From the NCBI GenBank assembly GCA_003140785.1, contig PLKY01000264.1, positions 1 to 6,492 of the forward strand: a stretch of DNA of 6,492 bases. Reading direction: 5' to 3'. Shown here piece after piece: positions 1 to 6,433 of this stretch. Origin of the DNA: Acidobacteriaceae bacterium. Lineage in GTDB: Bacteria > Acidobacteriota > Terriglobia > Terriglobales > Acidobacteriaceae. The notes under the pieces are model-generated. The model was given only the letters and a program-made list of their open reading frames with translations, made no database searches and was not told the origin of the DNA. Position 1 is the stretch's first letter. Each line of letters begins with the position of its first letter. The position numbers were made by a program, and so were the translations under genes.

Positions 1-773
1 CCGTAGCTTTTCAGTTCTCTGTAACCGCGCGTGTCGTCGGGAATCACCGGCTCTTCAAGCCAGCGAAGATGGAATGGCTCCAACAAGGGCAGCATGCGTT
101 TTGCATAGTCAAGTGTCCATCCCATGTAAGCGTCGGCCATTAGGTCTATGCCGTCGCCGATCACTTCTCGCACTGCGCGAACAAGTTCGATGTTCTTCTG
201 CATTCCCGCTGCGCCGTCGATAGGTCCCCATCCAAAGCGCAACTTCATCGCCTTGTAACCTTCGGCTCTGTATCGCTCGGCTTCGGCACGAAGCTCTGGG
301 ATGGGCATGGCATACAGCCGGCTGGCATAAACCGGAATCTTGTCTTTTGTTCGTCCCCCGAGCAGGCGGAATACCGGCTGTTTCGCGCTTTTACCAAGAA
401 GGTCCCACAAAGCGATGTCGACTGCGGAAATGGCCGCCATGGCTACTCCCTTGCGGCCGAAGGCCATGGTGCGCCGGTACATTTGTTGCCACAGGTACTC
501 CGTATCCCACGGATCGGCCCCGATGAGAAGCGGCTTCAGGTAAGTATCGATCAGGGTCTTGGTAACGATTGGCGACAATGCCGCGTTGCCTAGGCCGACG
601 TCACCGCTATCCGTGAAGATCTCCACTAATACCCAGCCGTGGAAGGCAAAGTTGCCCATGGAGGCCTCGCGGAACGCAACCAGATCCATGGGATTGGTGC
701 AGAAATGAGCGGGAAGTGGAACGGTCCGGCCTTCCCATTGGACAACACGCGTGCGCACTTCGGTGATCTTCAT
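1..773 (-). CDS. Sugar-acid dehydratase of the enolase superfamily, L-rhamnonate dehydratase-like (partial, C-terminus off the left edge)
   Basis: Reading the minus strand from the ATG at 773 gives 257 codons without a stop to the window edge; I translated it by hand. The protein starts MKITEVRTRVV and shows the enolase-superfamily layout. Residues 1 to about 135 form the capping domain, with AISAVDIALWDLLGK at 114-128 and the LLGG turn at 137-140. The TIM barrel then begins, with K177-x-R179 in MKLRFGWGP on barrel strand 2, the first metal ligand D214 in LMADAYMGW, and the second in WLEEP (E240, first Glu expected). The WGPxDGxAG stretch and the GYRELK motif match my recollection of E. coli RhmD, which dehydrates L-rhamnonate to 2-keto-3-deoxy-L-rhamnonate. 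The third metal ligand and the His general acid/base lie outside the window, so the substrate cannot be fixed; L-arabinonate, L-fuconate or galactonate-type acids are alternatives. Superfamily is firm; substrate is not. It is the downstream partner of the transporter at 770-2068. Confidence 0.88.
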   Translation of the reverse strand, partial: MKITEVRTRVVQWEGRTVPLPAHFCTNPMDLVAFREASMGNFAFHGWVLVEIFTDSGDVGLGNAALSPIVTKTLIDTYLKPLLIGADPWDTEYLWQQMYRRTMAFGRKGVAMAAISAVDIALWDLLGKSAKQPVFRLLGGRTKDKIPVYASRLYAMPIPELRAEAERYRAEGYKAMKLRFGWGPIDGAAGMQKNIELVRAVREVIGDGIDLMADAYMGWTLDYAKRMLPLLEPFHLRWLEEPVIPDDTRGYRELKSY

Positions 774-2068
774 GCGTGGCTCTCAATCTCCTTGAGGTCT
801 TCGGTTCGAAGTGGTTGAATCTTGCCTCCCCGATAGACGAGGACAAGGAAACCAATTAGGTGAAATGTTCCAACAGCGGCAAAGAGTGCGCCATAGGTAA
901 ATCCATGCCCCAGAAGCGCTCCAGCAATGAGACCGAAGATAGCGCCACCGATGGCCCCGCCAAAGCCCACCAGGCCGGAGACTGTGCCGACCGCCGATAG
1001 TGGGAAGACGTCAGCAGGTATCGTCATTATCAGTCCCGACCAGGATTGTTGTGCAAAGAACGCGATGCTGAACAGCAGCAGTGCATAAGATACCGGCACC
1101 AGGGGAACGAGCATCACGGCCGGCATCATAACCGCGTTGATTCCCAGCACGAGCTTCCGCGACAGATCGAGCGACCGCCCGCTGCGTAGCAAGCGACTGG
1201 AACACCATCCTCCAAGAAAGCTGCCGACGCCGGACGCGGCATATGGAATCCATGCGTAGTAACTGACGTGCTTGATGTCGAAGCCCCTCGCGTCATAAAG
1301 ATATTTGGGCAGCCAGAAGAGCATGAAATACCAAGCCGAGTCGCTCATGAATTTTGCAATGACAAGGGCCTGAACCCCGCGCAAGCCCACAATCTCGCGG
1401 AACAAAAGACGCCTCGCGAGGTGGCGCGTTGTAAGCATTTCTTTCTCATCGTTCGAAAAGCTCGTATTGCTCGTGCGATACGAAAGTGCCCACCAAAGCA
1501 CCCAAAGAAATCCGATCGCTCCGGCTGAAAAGAAGACCGCTCGCCACCCACTATAAATAAGCACCAATCCGATCAGGGGTGGTGCCAAAAGGGAGCCGAC
1601 TGCAGTCCCCGCGTTGATGAAGCCCATGGCGGTCGCGCGCTCCTGAGGGGAGAGCCATTCTGACACGACACGCGTAGCAGCTGGAAATGCGCCGCCTTCT
1701 CCCATCCCAAGTAAAAAACGCATCACCAGGAGCCATGCAAATGTAGTTGCAAAGCCATGCAACGTGCATGCCATGGACCACCAGAGCATGATCAGCAAGA
1801 AGCCTAGTCGCGTGCCGAGTTTGTCCAACATTCGGCCACCGATCGCGTACATGGCGGCATAGGAAAGAAGAAAGCCAGTCTGAAGATAGGAAAACTGTTC
1901 ATTCGAGATCGGGATCGTTCGCTGGATCGCAGCAATGGCAACCGACAGCGTCTGCCGATCGAAGTAACTGATCGCAATCGCCGCTGTAACTAGCGCAACG
2001 TATCGCCAGCGGAGTGCAAGCTTGCTGTCAGACGCTTCGAGTTGGTCAGTCCTGACCTTCGCATCCAT
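770..2068 (-). CDS. MFS transporter, anion:cation symporter family (hexuronate/aldonate ExuT/DgoT-like)
   Basis: A 432-residue polytopic inner-membrane protein, the usual length for this family (about 430). Hydrophobic segments fit 12 TM helices. The short cytoplasmic N-terminus (1-22) leads into TM1 with SYFDRQTLSVA (34-44). The loop 2-3 'motif A' region is GGRMLDKLGTRLG (77-89), followed by MRFLLGMGEGGAFPAA (116-131), SEWLSPQERATAMGFINAG (136-154) and a hydrophilic central loop (about 197-228). These features resemble ExuT, DgoT and related symporters that import hexuronates, galactonate or similar acids with protons. I chose the ATG at 2068 because AGGGA lies 9 nt upstream (2078-2082). A TTG 25 codons earlier would only add a non-hydrophobic tail. 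Its TGA overlaps the ATG of the dehydratase (770-773), so the transported acid is probably that enzyme's substrate. Family is clear; the exact ligand is inferred from context. Confidence 0.93.
   Translation of the reverse strand: MDAKVRTDQLEASDSKLALRWRYVALVTAAIAISYFDRQTLSVAIAAIQRTIPISNEQFSYLQTGFLLSYAAMYAIGGRMLDKLGTRLGFLLIMLWWSMACTLHGFATTFAWLLVMRFLLGMGEGGAFPAATRVVSEWLSPQERATAMGFINAGTAVGSLLAPPLIGLVLIYSGWRAVFFSAGAIGFLWVLWWALSYRTSNTSFSNDEKEMLTTRHLARRLLFREIVGLRGVQALVIAKFMSDSAWYFMLFWLPKYLYDARGFDIKHVSYYAWIPYAASGVGSFLGGWCSSRLLRSGRSLDLSRKLVLGINAVMMPAVMLVPLVPVSYALLLFSIAFFAQQSWSGLIMTIPADVFPLSAVGTVSGLVGFGGAIGGAIFGLIAGALLGHGFTYGALFAAVGTFHLIGFLVLVYRGGKIQPLRTEDLKEIESHA
788..793 (-). promoter_or_regulatory. 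Shine-Dalgarno-like AAGGAG inside the transporter's 3' end
   Basis: AAGGAG on the minus strand ends 14 nt before the dehydratase ATG at 773, longer than the usual 5-10 nt spacing. With the ATGA stop/start overlap at 770-773 it suggests that translation of the dehydratase depends partly on ribosomes finishing the transporter. Confidence 0.4.
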
Positions 2069-2077
2069 CGCAGTCGT

Positions 2078-2082
2078 TCCCT
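2078..2082 (-). promoter_or_regulatory. Shine-Dalgarno site setting the transporter start
   Basis: AGGGA on the minus strand, 9 nt before the ATG at 2068. It decides between this ATG and an in-frame TTG at 2143, which lacks a comparable site. Confidence 0.6.
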
Positions 2083-2416
2083 GCCGCTTCAATCGCAACA
2101 ACAATACAGACTCCGGTGGCATATCCACGCCGACGGGCAACAAACTTCGCTCGACGGCAAACGAAGATCCTGGGCAGAATCATTGTGAATGGGCCCGACT
2201 GCATTCGTCCAGGGTGCCTACGGAATTTTGGTGGTCTATAAACTCCTTTTGGGGGACCGGCGAGAATCTCCAATGCAGGGCAATCTAGGACCTTCGGTGA
2301 GACCAATTCGTACTGCTTCATGGTTATTTCTGGATTGTTTAAGTCATCTTTAGCAGCCTTGGAGTTCGAGGGCCACTCCTGCTTCGCGCTGATTGACCTA
2401 AAGCGATTTATTGCGA

Positions 2417-2446
2417 TTGCCCATCGCGGAACCTCCCCTGTATATT
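2417..2446 (+). promoter_or_regulatory. Putative sigma-70-type promoter for the esterase
   Basis: TTGCCC (2417-2422, 4 of 6 matches to the -35 consensus) is separated by 18 nt from TATATT (2441-2446, 5 of 6 matches to the -10 consensus). A transcript starting near 2453 would have a leader of about 24 nt before the ATG at 2477. The -35 box is overlapped by the inverted repeat GCGAT-5 nt-ATCGC (2413-2427), which could be an operator half-site pair. Assigned by eye, without an experimental start site. Confidence 0.35.
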
Positions 2447-2476
2447 GAGTTGTTCGCGGAAAGGGTATCGAGGATT

Positions 2477-3547
2477 ATGAGAAAAATTGGAGGCCTTGCG
2501 GCACTGTGGGTAAGCGTTTACTTTGCAGGGCACCTTTCAGCGCAGGTGCAGACAATCGTGCCTCCCGTCGTCGCGGACGCCAAGCACGTTACCGTAGAGC
2601 ACATCAAAATTCACGGCGCATCGCTCGAGGGCAACCTTGAAGGCGACGCAGTTGATCGCGACATCTTCGTTTTCCTCCCGCCGAGTTACAGCAAGGATAA
2701 GCATCGCCGCTACCCGGTGGTCTATGCCCTGCATGGCTATTCGATCGGCGCTGAGCAGTGGACGCACGAGATCCATGTGCCGCAGACGATTGAAGGTGCC
2801 TTTGCACAGGGCGCAAAAGAGATGATCGTCGTCCTGCCCGACTCAAAGACGATGCACAACGGCTCCATGTATTCGAGTTCGGTAACGACCGGCAATTTCG
2901 AGAAGTTCATCGCCCACGATCTGGTCAACTATATTGATGCGCATTACCGGACGATCCCCACGCGCGAAAGCCGTGGCCTCGTCGGTCATTCAATGGGCGG
3001 CTACGGTGCCACGCGCATCGGCATGAAGCACTCCGATGTGTTCGGCAGCCTCTACATCATGAGCCCATGCTGCTTGTCGGCCCGACCCGCTGGACCAGCC
3101 AATCCGGAACTCGAGAAAAAGCTCGAGTCGGTGAAGACGGCGGAGGATTCGGCCAAGCTGGCGTTCTTTGAACGCGCCCAGCTTGCCACAGCAGCGGCGT
3201 GGTCGCCCGATCCCAAAAATCCCCCGCTGTATCTTGACCTGCCGTTCAAAGATGGGTCAGTGCAGCCTGACATCCTGGCCAAGTGGGCGGCCAATGCTCC
3301 GCTCGCTTTCATTGATCAGTACATAGGAAATCTGCGCGAGTATCGCGCCATCGCGATTGATGTAGGAGACCAGGACGGGCTACGCACGGATACGGCCAAG
3401 CTGCACGACGTGCTCGACAAGTACGGAATCGCAAATACGTTTGAGATGTATCCGGGCACGCACACGAGCGCGGTGGCAGACCGGTTCCAGAATCACGTGA
3501 TGCCGTTCTTCAGCAAGAATCTCTGCATCTCGACCAATTGTCGGTAG
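2477..3547 (+). CDS. Secreted esterase, alpha/beta-hydrolase fold (putative esterase / CE1-FrmB-like family)
   Basis: A 356-residue serine hydrolase with an N-terminal signal peptide: MRK, a hydrophobic core at about 5-18, and likely cleavage near HLSA/Q (about 22). The alpha/beta-hydrolase elements are in order: RDIFVFLPPSY (61-71), the oxyanion HG of VVYALHGY (H86-G87), the nucleophile elbow GHSMGG with Ser172, a probable catalytic Asp in DVGDQDGL (D298 or D300), and His329 in MYPGTHTS. This matches the putative-esterase family that includes CE1 feruloyl and acetylxylan esterases and S-formylglutathione hydrolase; export argues against the last. I chose the ATG at 2477 because it begins directly with a signal peptide and has AAGGG 11 nt upstream and GAGGA just before it. 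The in-frame TTG at 2411 would bury the signal under 22 residues and lie upstream of the probable promoter start. With a GH51 enzyme downstream, deacylation of arabinose-substituted hemicellulose is a reasonable but unproven role. No carbohydrate-binding module is visible. Confidence 0.87.
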   Translation: MRKIGGLAALWVSVYFAGHLSAQVQTIVPPVVADAKHVTVEHIKIHGASLEGNLEGDAVDRDIFVFLPPSYSKDKHRRYPVVYALHGYSIGAEQWTHEIHVPQTIEGAFAQGAKEMIVVLPDSKTMHNGSMYSSSVTTGNFEKFIAHDLVNYIDAHYRTIPTRESRGLVGHSMGGYGATRIGMKHSDVFGSLYIMSPCCLSARPAGPANPELEKKLESVKTAEDSAKLAFFERAQLATAAAWSPDPKNPPLYLDLPFKDGSVQPDILAKWAANAPLAFIDQYIGNLREYRAIAIDVGDQDGLRTDTAKLHDVLDKYGIANTFEMYPGTHTSAVADRFQNHVMPFFSKNLCISTNCR

Positions 3548-3712
3548 CCTCGCCACGCGGCGAAGAGGACCGCATGGCGGCGCTCGATACGAGCGACGCA
3601 ACCTTGGCGGTTCCAAGCGCGCGAATTCCGTTCTCGCGAGGAAGCTGGCAAGCGAAGAGAAAGGTTGTCACGATGCGCAGGCTGAAATCACAGGCTTGAG
3701 GGAGAGCGACAG
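3548..3712 (+). other. Intergenic spacer with a run of short hairpins
   Basis: The 165-bp gap between esterase and arabinofuranosidase has three perfect short stem-loops and one palindrome. They are TCGCC/GGCGA with a 4-nt loop (3550-3563), CGCTCG/CGAGCG with an ATA loop (3581-3595), CTTGG/CCAAG with a 5-nt loop (3603-3617), and CTCGCGAG (3633-3640). None is followed by a T-run, so none is a standard intrinsic terminator. I see no convincing promoter. Co-transcription with possible processing or stabilising structures is the simplest reading. Confidence 0.4.
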
Positions 3713-5875
3713 ATGAAGACAAAGACCGCACAAGGTGCATTGCTTGCCGCTGCATTGTGTTTCACCTGCGTGGCAGCGCAAGGTCAAAGCGTGGAGATGC
3801 AAGCTCCGTCGCCGATCGTTGCGACCATCGATGCGCAGCGGACGGCGGCACCGGTTTCGAAGTATGAGTTCGGCATGTTCATCGAGCACATCGGCTCGCT
3901 CATCTATCGCAGCCTATGGTCAGAGATGCTCGACGACCGCAAGTTCTACTTCCCGATCAATTCGAAACCGGACGACGAAACTCGCCCGGCAGGCGGATTT
4001 CGCGGCATGCAATTGCGCAAGTGGCGCCCCGTCGGCCCCGACGATGTTGTCGTGATGGACAAGGACAATCCTTTCGTCGGCGACCAGAGCCCGCGCATCG
4101 CGCTCGATGCCAACGCGCCGCACGGCATCCGGCAGACCGGCCTCGCTCTGGTCGAGGGGGAAAAATATGTCGGCCACATCATTGTGCGCGGTACGCCGGG
4201 CGCCAAAGTGCAAGTGGCGCTGATATGGGGTGACGGCGCAAACGATCGCCAAACGGTACACGCAGGCCCGCTCACCGTTGCCTACAAATCCTTCCCGTTC
4301 ACCTTCACTGCTCAGGCCGGTACTGAAGGCGCTGCGCTCGAAATCACCGGCATCGGCGAGGGCACATTCCACATCGGCACCGTATCGGTGATGCCTGCAG
4401 ACAGCGTGCAGGGCTTCCGTCCGGACACCATCGCCCTGCTCCGCCAGGTTCACTCCGGCTTCTGGCGTCTGCCCGGCGGCAACTTCCTCTCCGACTGGAA
4501 CTGGTACGATTCGGTCGGCGACCGCGACAAGCGACCACCCATGTTTGACTTCGCATGGAATGCCATGCAGACGAATGACGTGGGCATGGACGAATTCATG
4601 ACGCTCTGCAAACTCATCGACACCGAGCCCTACATCACGGTCAATGCCGGATTCGGTGACGCACACTCCGCCGCCGAAGAAGTCGAGTACATGAACGGTT
4701 CCATCCACGCTCGACTTGGCGCGGAGCGCGCGCGCAATGGCCATCCCGAGCCCTACCACATCAAATACTGGGACATCGGCAACGAGCCCTATGGCGTATG
4801 GCAACTCGGTCGCACCGATTTGAAGTACTACGTGCTCAAGCACAACGATTTCGCCAAAGCGATGCGTCAAGTCGACCCGTCGATCACGCTCCTCGCTTCC
4901 GGAAACATGCATGAGGATATGGATCTCACCGGTGAGATGCGCGCCAAGGATATCGGCAACCCGAAGGCCCTTGAGGGCACCCCGGTTGACTGGACAGGCG
5001 GCCTTCTCGAACACAGCTGGGGCAACTTCGACGGCATTACCCAGCACTGGTACGCGCAGTCAGGCCGTCACTTCGACCTTGAGAAAGCAAAGGCGCTTCC
5101 GCTCGACGCGCCGACCGACGCAGGATACGACAAGGTTGACCAGACGCCGCTCGAATACGCGCGCTATCCAGCCAATATCGTTTATCTGCGAGCCCAGGAG
5201 TGGGAGAGATATCAGCAGCGCTTTCCGGCGATGCTTGACAAGAAGATTTTTCTGTCCATCGATGAGTATGCCTACTTCGGAGGAGGCTTCGGTCGAACTG
5301 CAGATCTCAAACTGGCTCTCGCCTACGGGATGATCTTCAACGAGATGTTGCGCCACACAGACTTTCTCACCATGTCAGCGCACACAATGGGCGTCTCGTT
5401 GCTCGACTATAGCCCTACCGCTGCGGCCCTCAACACCACTGGCCTGATCTTTAAGCTCTACGGTGATCACTTCGCGACTGGTTCTATGCCTGTCGCGGTC
5501 TCCGGTAACTCGCCTCAGCCTGCGCCGAAATATCCCATCGGCGGCGATCAGCCAAAGACGAACTCCGGTAGCCCCACCTATCCGCTCGATGTGTTCGCTG
5601 CGATCACTCCAGACCGAAAGTTCCTCACCCTCGCCGTCGTGAACGCAACGGAATCGGAACAGAAGTTCGACCTCGACCTCACAGGCATCCATCTTGCGGG
5701 ACCGTCGACGCTATGGCAGATGACTGCGAAGAGCCTCGATGCCGCTAACCGCGTCGGCCAGGAGCCGCAGGTCGAAATCAAAGAGATTGCACTGGGTGAC
5801 GCTCCGCACTCGCTTTCCGTCGTGCCGATCAGCGTCAACGTCTACCGGTTCCCGATCATTCAAGCTGCAAGGTGA
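3713..5875 (+). CDS. Secreted alpha-L-arabinofuranosidase, GH51 type
   Basis: A 720-residue exported glycoside hydrolase. The signal peptide is MKTKTAQG plus a hydrophobic stretch (9-22), with cleavage near AAQGQ (21-25). The GH51 N-terminal motif is FGMFIEHIGSLIYRSLWSEM (53-72). A beta-sandwich insertion follows at about 90-230 (GLALVEGEKYVGHIIVRG), like the CBM4-type domains of long GH51 enzymes. The TIM barrel carries GFWRLPGGNFLSDWNW (249-264), matching the family's RxPGGNF signature. The acid/base Glu358 sits in YWDIGNEPYG, HWY (445-447) in the active-site wall, and the nucleophile Glu518 in IFLSIDEYAYFGG. A C-terminal beta-sandwich (about 580-715) completes the fold. The family releases terminal L-arabinofuranose from arabinoxylan, arabinan or arabinogalactan with retention. 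Both catalytic Glu are present, though the flanks differ from the common GNEMDG and DEWNVW. The start is supported by GAGGGAG (3698-3704), 8 nt before the ATG. It lies 165 bp after the esterase on the same strand, probably one transcription unit. Specificity within the family is unknown. Confidence 0.92.
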   Translation: MKTKTAQGALLAAALCFTCVAAQGQSVEMQAPSPIVATIDAQRTAAPVSKYEFGMFIEHIGSLIYRSLWSEMLDDRKFYFPINSKPDDETRPAGGFRGMQLRKWRPVGPDDVVVMDKDNPFVGDQSPRIALDANAPHGIRQTGLALVEGEKYVGHIIVRGTPGAKVQVALIWGDGANDRQTVHAGPLTVAYKSFPFTFTAQAGTEGAALEITGIGEGTFHIGTVSVMPADSVQGFRPDTIALLRQVHSGFWRLPGGNFLSDWNWYDSVGDRDKRPPMFDFAWNAMQTNDVGMDEFMTLCKLIDTEPYITVNAGFGDAHSAAEEVEYMNGSIHARLGAERARNGHPEPYHIKYWDIGNEPYGVWQLGRTDLKYYVLKHNDFAKAMRQVDPSITLLASGNMHEDMDLTGEMRAKDIGNPKALEGTPVDWTGGLLEHSWGNFDGITQHWYAQSGRHFDLEKAKALPLDAPTDAGYDKVDQTPLEYARYPANIVYLRAQEWERYQQRFPAMLDKKIFLSIDEYAYFGGGFGRTADLKLALAYGMIFNEMLRHTDFLTMSAHTMGVSLLDYSPTAAALNTTGLIFKLYGDHFATGSMPVAVSGNSPQPAPKYPIGGDQPKTNSGSPTYPLDVFAAITPDRKFLTLAVVNATESEQKFDLDLTGIHLAGPSTLWQMTAKSLDAANRVGQEPQVEIKEIALGDAPHSLSVVPISVNVYRFPIIQAAR

Positions 5876-6097
5876 CAACGATGGCGGCCTCGGCTCAATG
5901 CCTTCACCGGACGATCTCCTGAAGAATTGCTCCAGGACCGGCTTCGCGGTGGTTCGTTCCGGTGCGGGGCGGATTGTGGCCCATTCGTCAGCTTTAACTT
6001 TGGCAACGCTTCGCCGCATGTGTTGATCAGAAAGTAATTTCCGGTTGGGCGGTTAACCACTCAGGACCAATTTTTCGCACCGTTTCAGTTTTGTTCT
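5876..6097. other. Convergent intergenic region, no gene seen
   Basis: A 222-bp gap between the convergent ends of the GH51 gene and the broken zinc-ribbon gene. Weak pairing elements exist (TCCTG 5917-5921 with CAGGA 5933-5937; GGTTAACC near 6050), but no strong stem followed by a T-run, so no terminator is called. Short frames here look like chance openings. Confidence 0.45.
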
Positions 6098-6433
6098 CTA
6101 GCTTCTGGGGGCCATGCAACTTCCGCACAACCTCGCCCTCGGGGAGCGCAGCGGCTTGCCACAGCTCTTGCACGGAGGACCGTAGAGCGAGAGACGGTGG
6201 TGCCACACGGCATTCGGGTTTGTCTCCTTGAACCCCGTGATGGCCTCGTATCGTGCGAGCATCGCTTGGAAGTGTTCGGCCAGCGGAACATCCTGAAGTG
6301 GCACTCCGGTGTCCGCACGATATTCCTTCACGGATTGCAAGCCCAGCGTGTGCAGAGACGCGATCTCAGCAAACTCTTACTCGTCGAGCATCGGCATGTC
6401 CACCTTGCAGCGCCAGCACCAAAGCCATTCCAT
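6098..6433 (-). pseudogene. Small zinc-ribbon protein gene interrupted by an in-frame TAA
   Basis: Reading the minus strand from the ATG at 6433 gives MEWLWCWRCKVDMPMLDE, then TAA (6379-6377), then 92 further codons in the same frame to TAG at 6098. The N-terminal piece has CWRC (C6, C9). The C-terminal piece has two further CxxC pairs, CKSC (88-91) and CGSC (103-106), around GKPLRSPRARL, preceded by NPNAVWHHRLSLYGPP. The two halves make sense only together, as a protein of about 111 residues with paired Cys ribbons. I associate the HHRLSLYGPPCxxCGKPLR pattern, from memory, with uncharacterised acidobacterial proteins; function is unknown. AAGG lies upstream of the ATG. An in-frame ATG at 6478 and an open frame to the window edge mean the real start could be further upstream. 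No frameshift or other stop is present, so the mutation is recent, the base is a sequencing error, or the stop is read through. Confidence 0.7.

Larger units (their letters stand above)
2069..2476. promoter_or_regulatory. Divergent intergenic regulatory region (408 bp)
   Basis: The gap between the transporter start (2068, minus) and the esterase start (2477, plus) contains no convincing gene. It must carry the promoters of both diverging units. On the plus strand I can propose one promoter near 2417-2446. On the minus strand TATAGA (2240-2235) and TATTGT (2106-2101) are possible -10 boxes, but neither has a good -35 at 16-18 nt, so I do not call one. An open reading frame on the minus strand (2046-2321) runs through the gap but lacks a ribosome-binding site and recognisable content, and overlaps the start of the transporter. 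No tRNA, riboswitch or long repeat is apparent. Confidence 0.6.

Noticed and set aside
2069..2143. Upstream extension of the transporter to a TTG at 2143
   Set aside because: Adds 25 non-hydrophobic residues, uses a rare start, and ignores the well-spaced AGGGA before the ATG at 2068.
2046..2321. A 91-codon minus-strand frame in the divergent gap, starting MKQYELVSPK
   Set aside because: No ribosome-binding site before its ATG, no family I recognise, and it overlaps the transporter start and its ribosome-binding site in another frame. It may be chance or leader sequence.
2411..2476. Upstream extension of the esterase to a TTG at 2411
   Set aside because: It would place 22 residues before a well-formed signal peptide, and the region probably contains the promoter.
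3920..5047. A 375-codon open frame on the minus strand opposite the GH51 gene
   Set aside because: It lies wholly antisense to a gene with clear GH51 motifs and catalytic residues, shows no recognisable domain, and is the kind of long shadow frame expected in GC-rich coding DNA.
5711..6060. Short minus-strand frames across the GH51 3' end and the following gap
   Set aside because: They overlap each other and the GH51 coding end, lack ribosome-binding sites and contain no recognisable motifs.
5917..6077. Possible intrinsic terminator after the GH51 gene
   Set aside because: The TCCTG/CAGGA stem has an 11-nt loop and no T-run; the TTTTT near 6071-6075 is not directly preceded by a stable stem.
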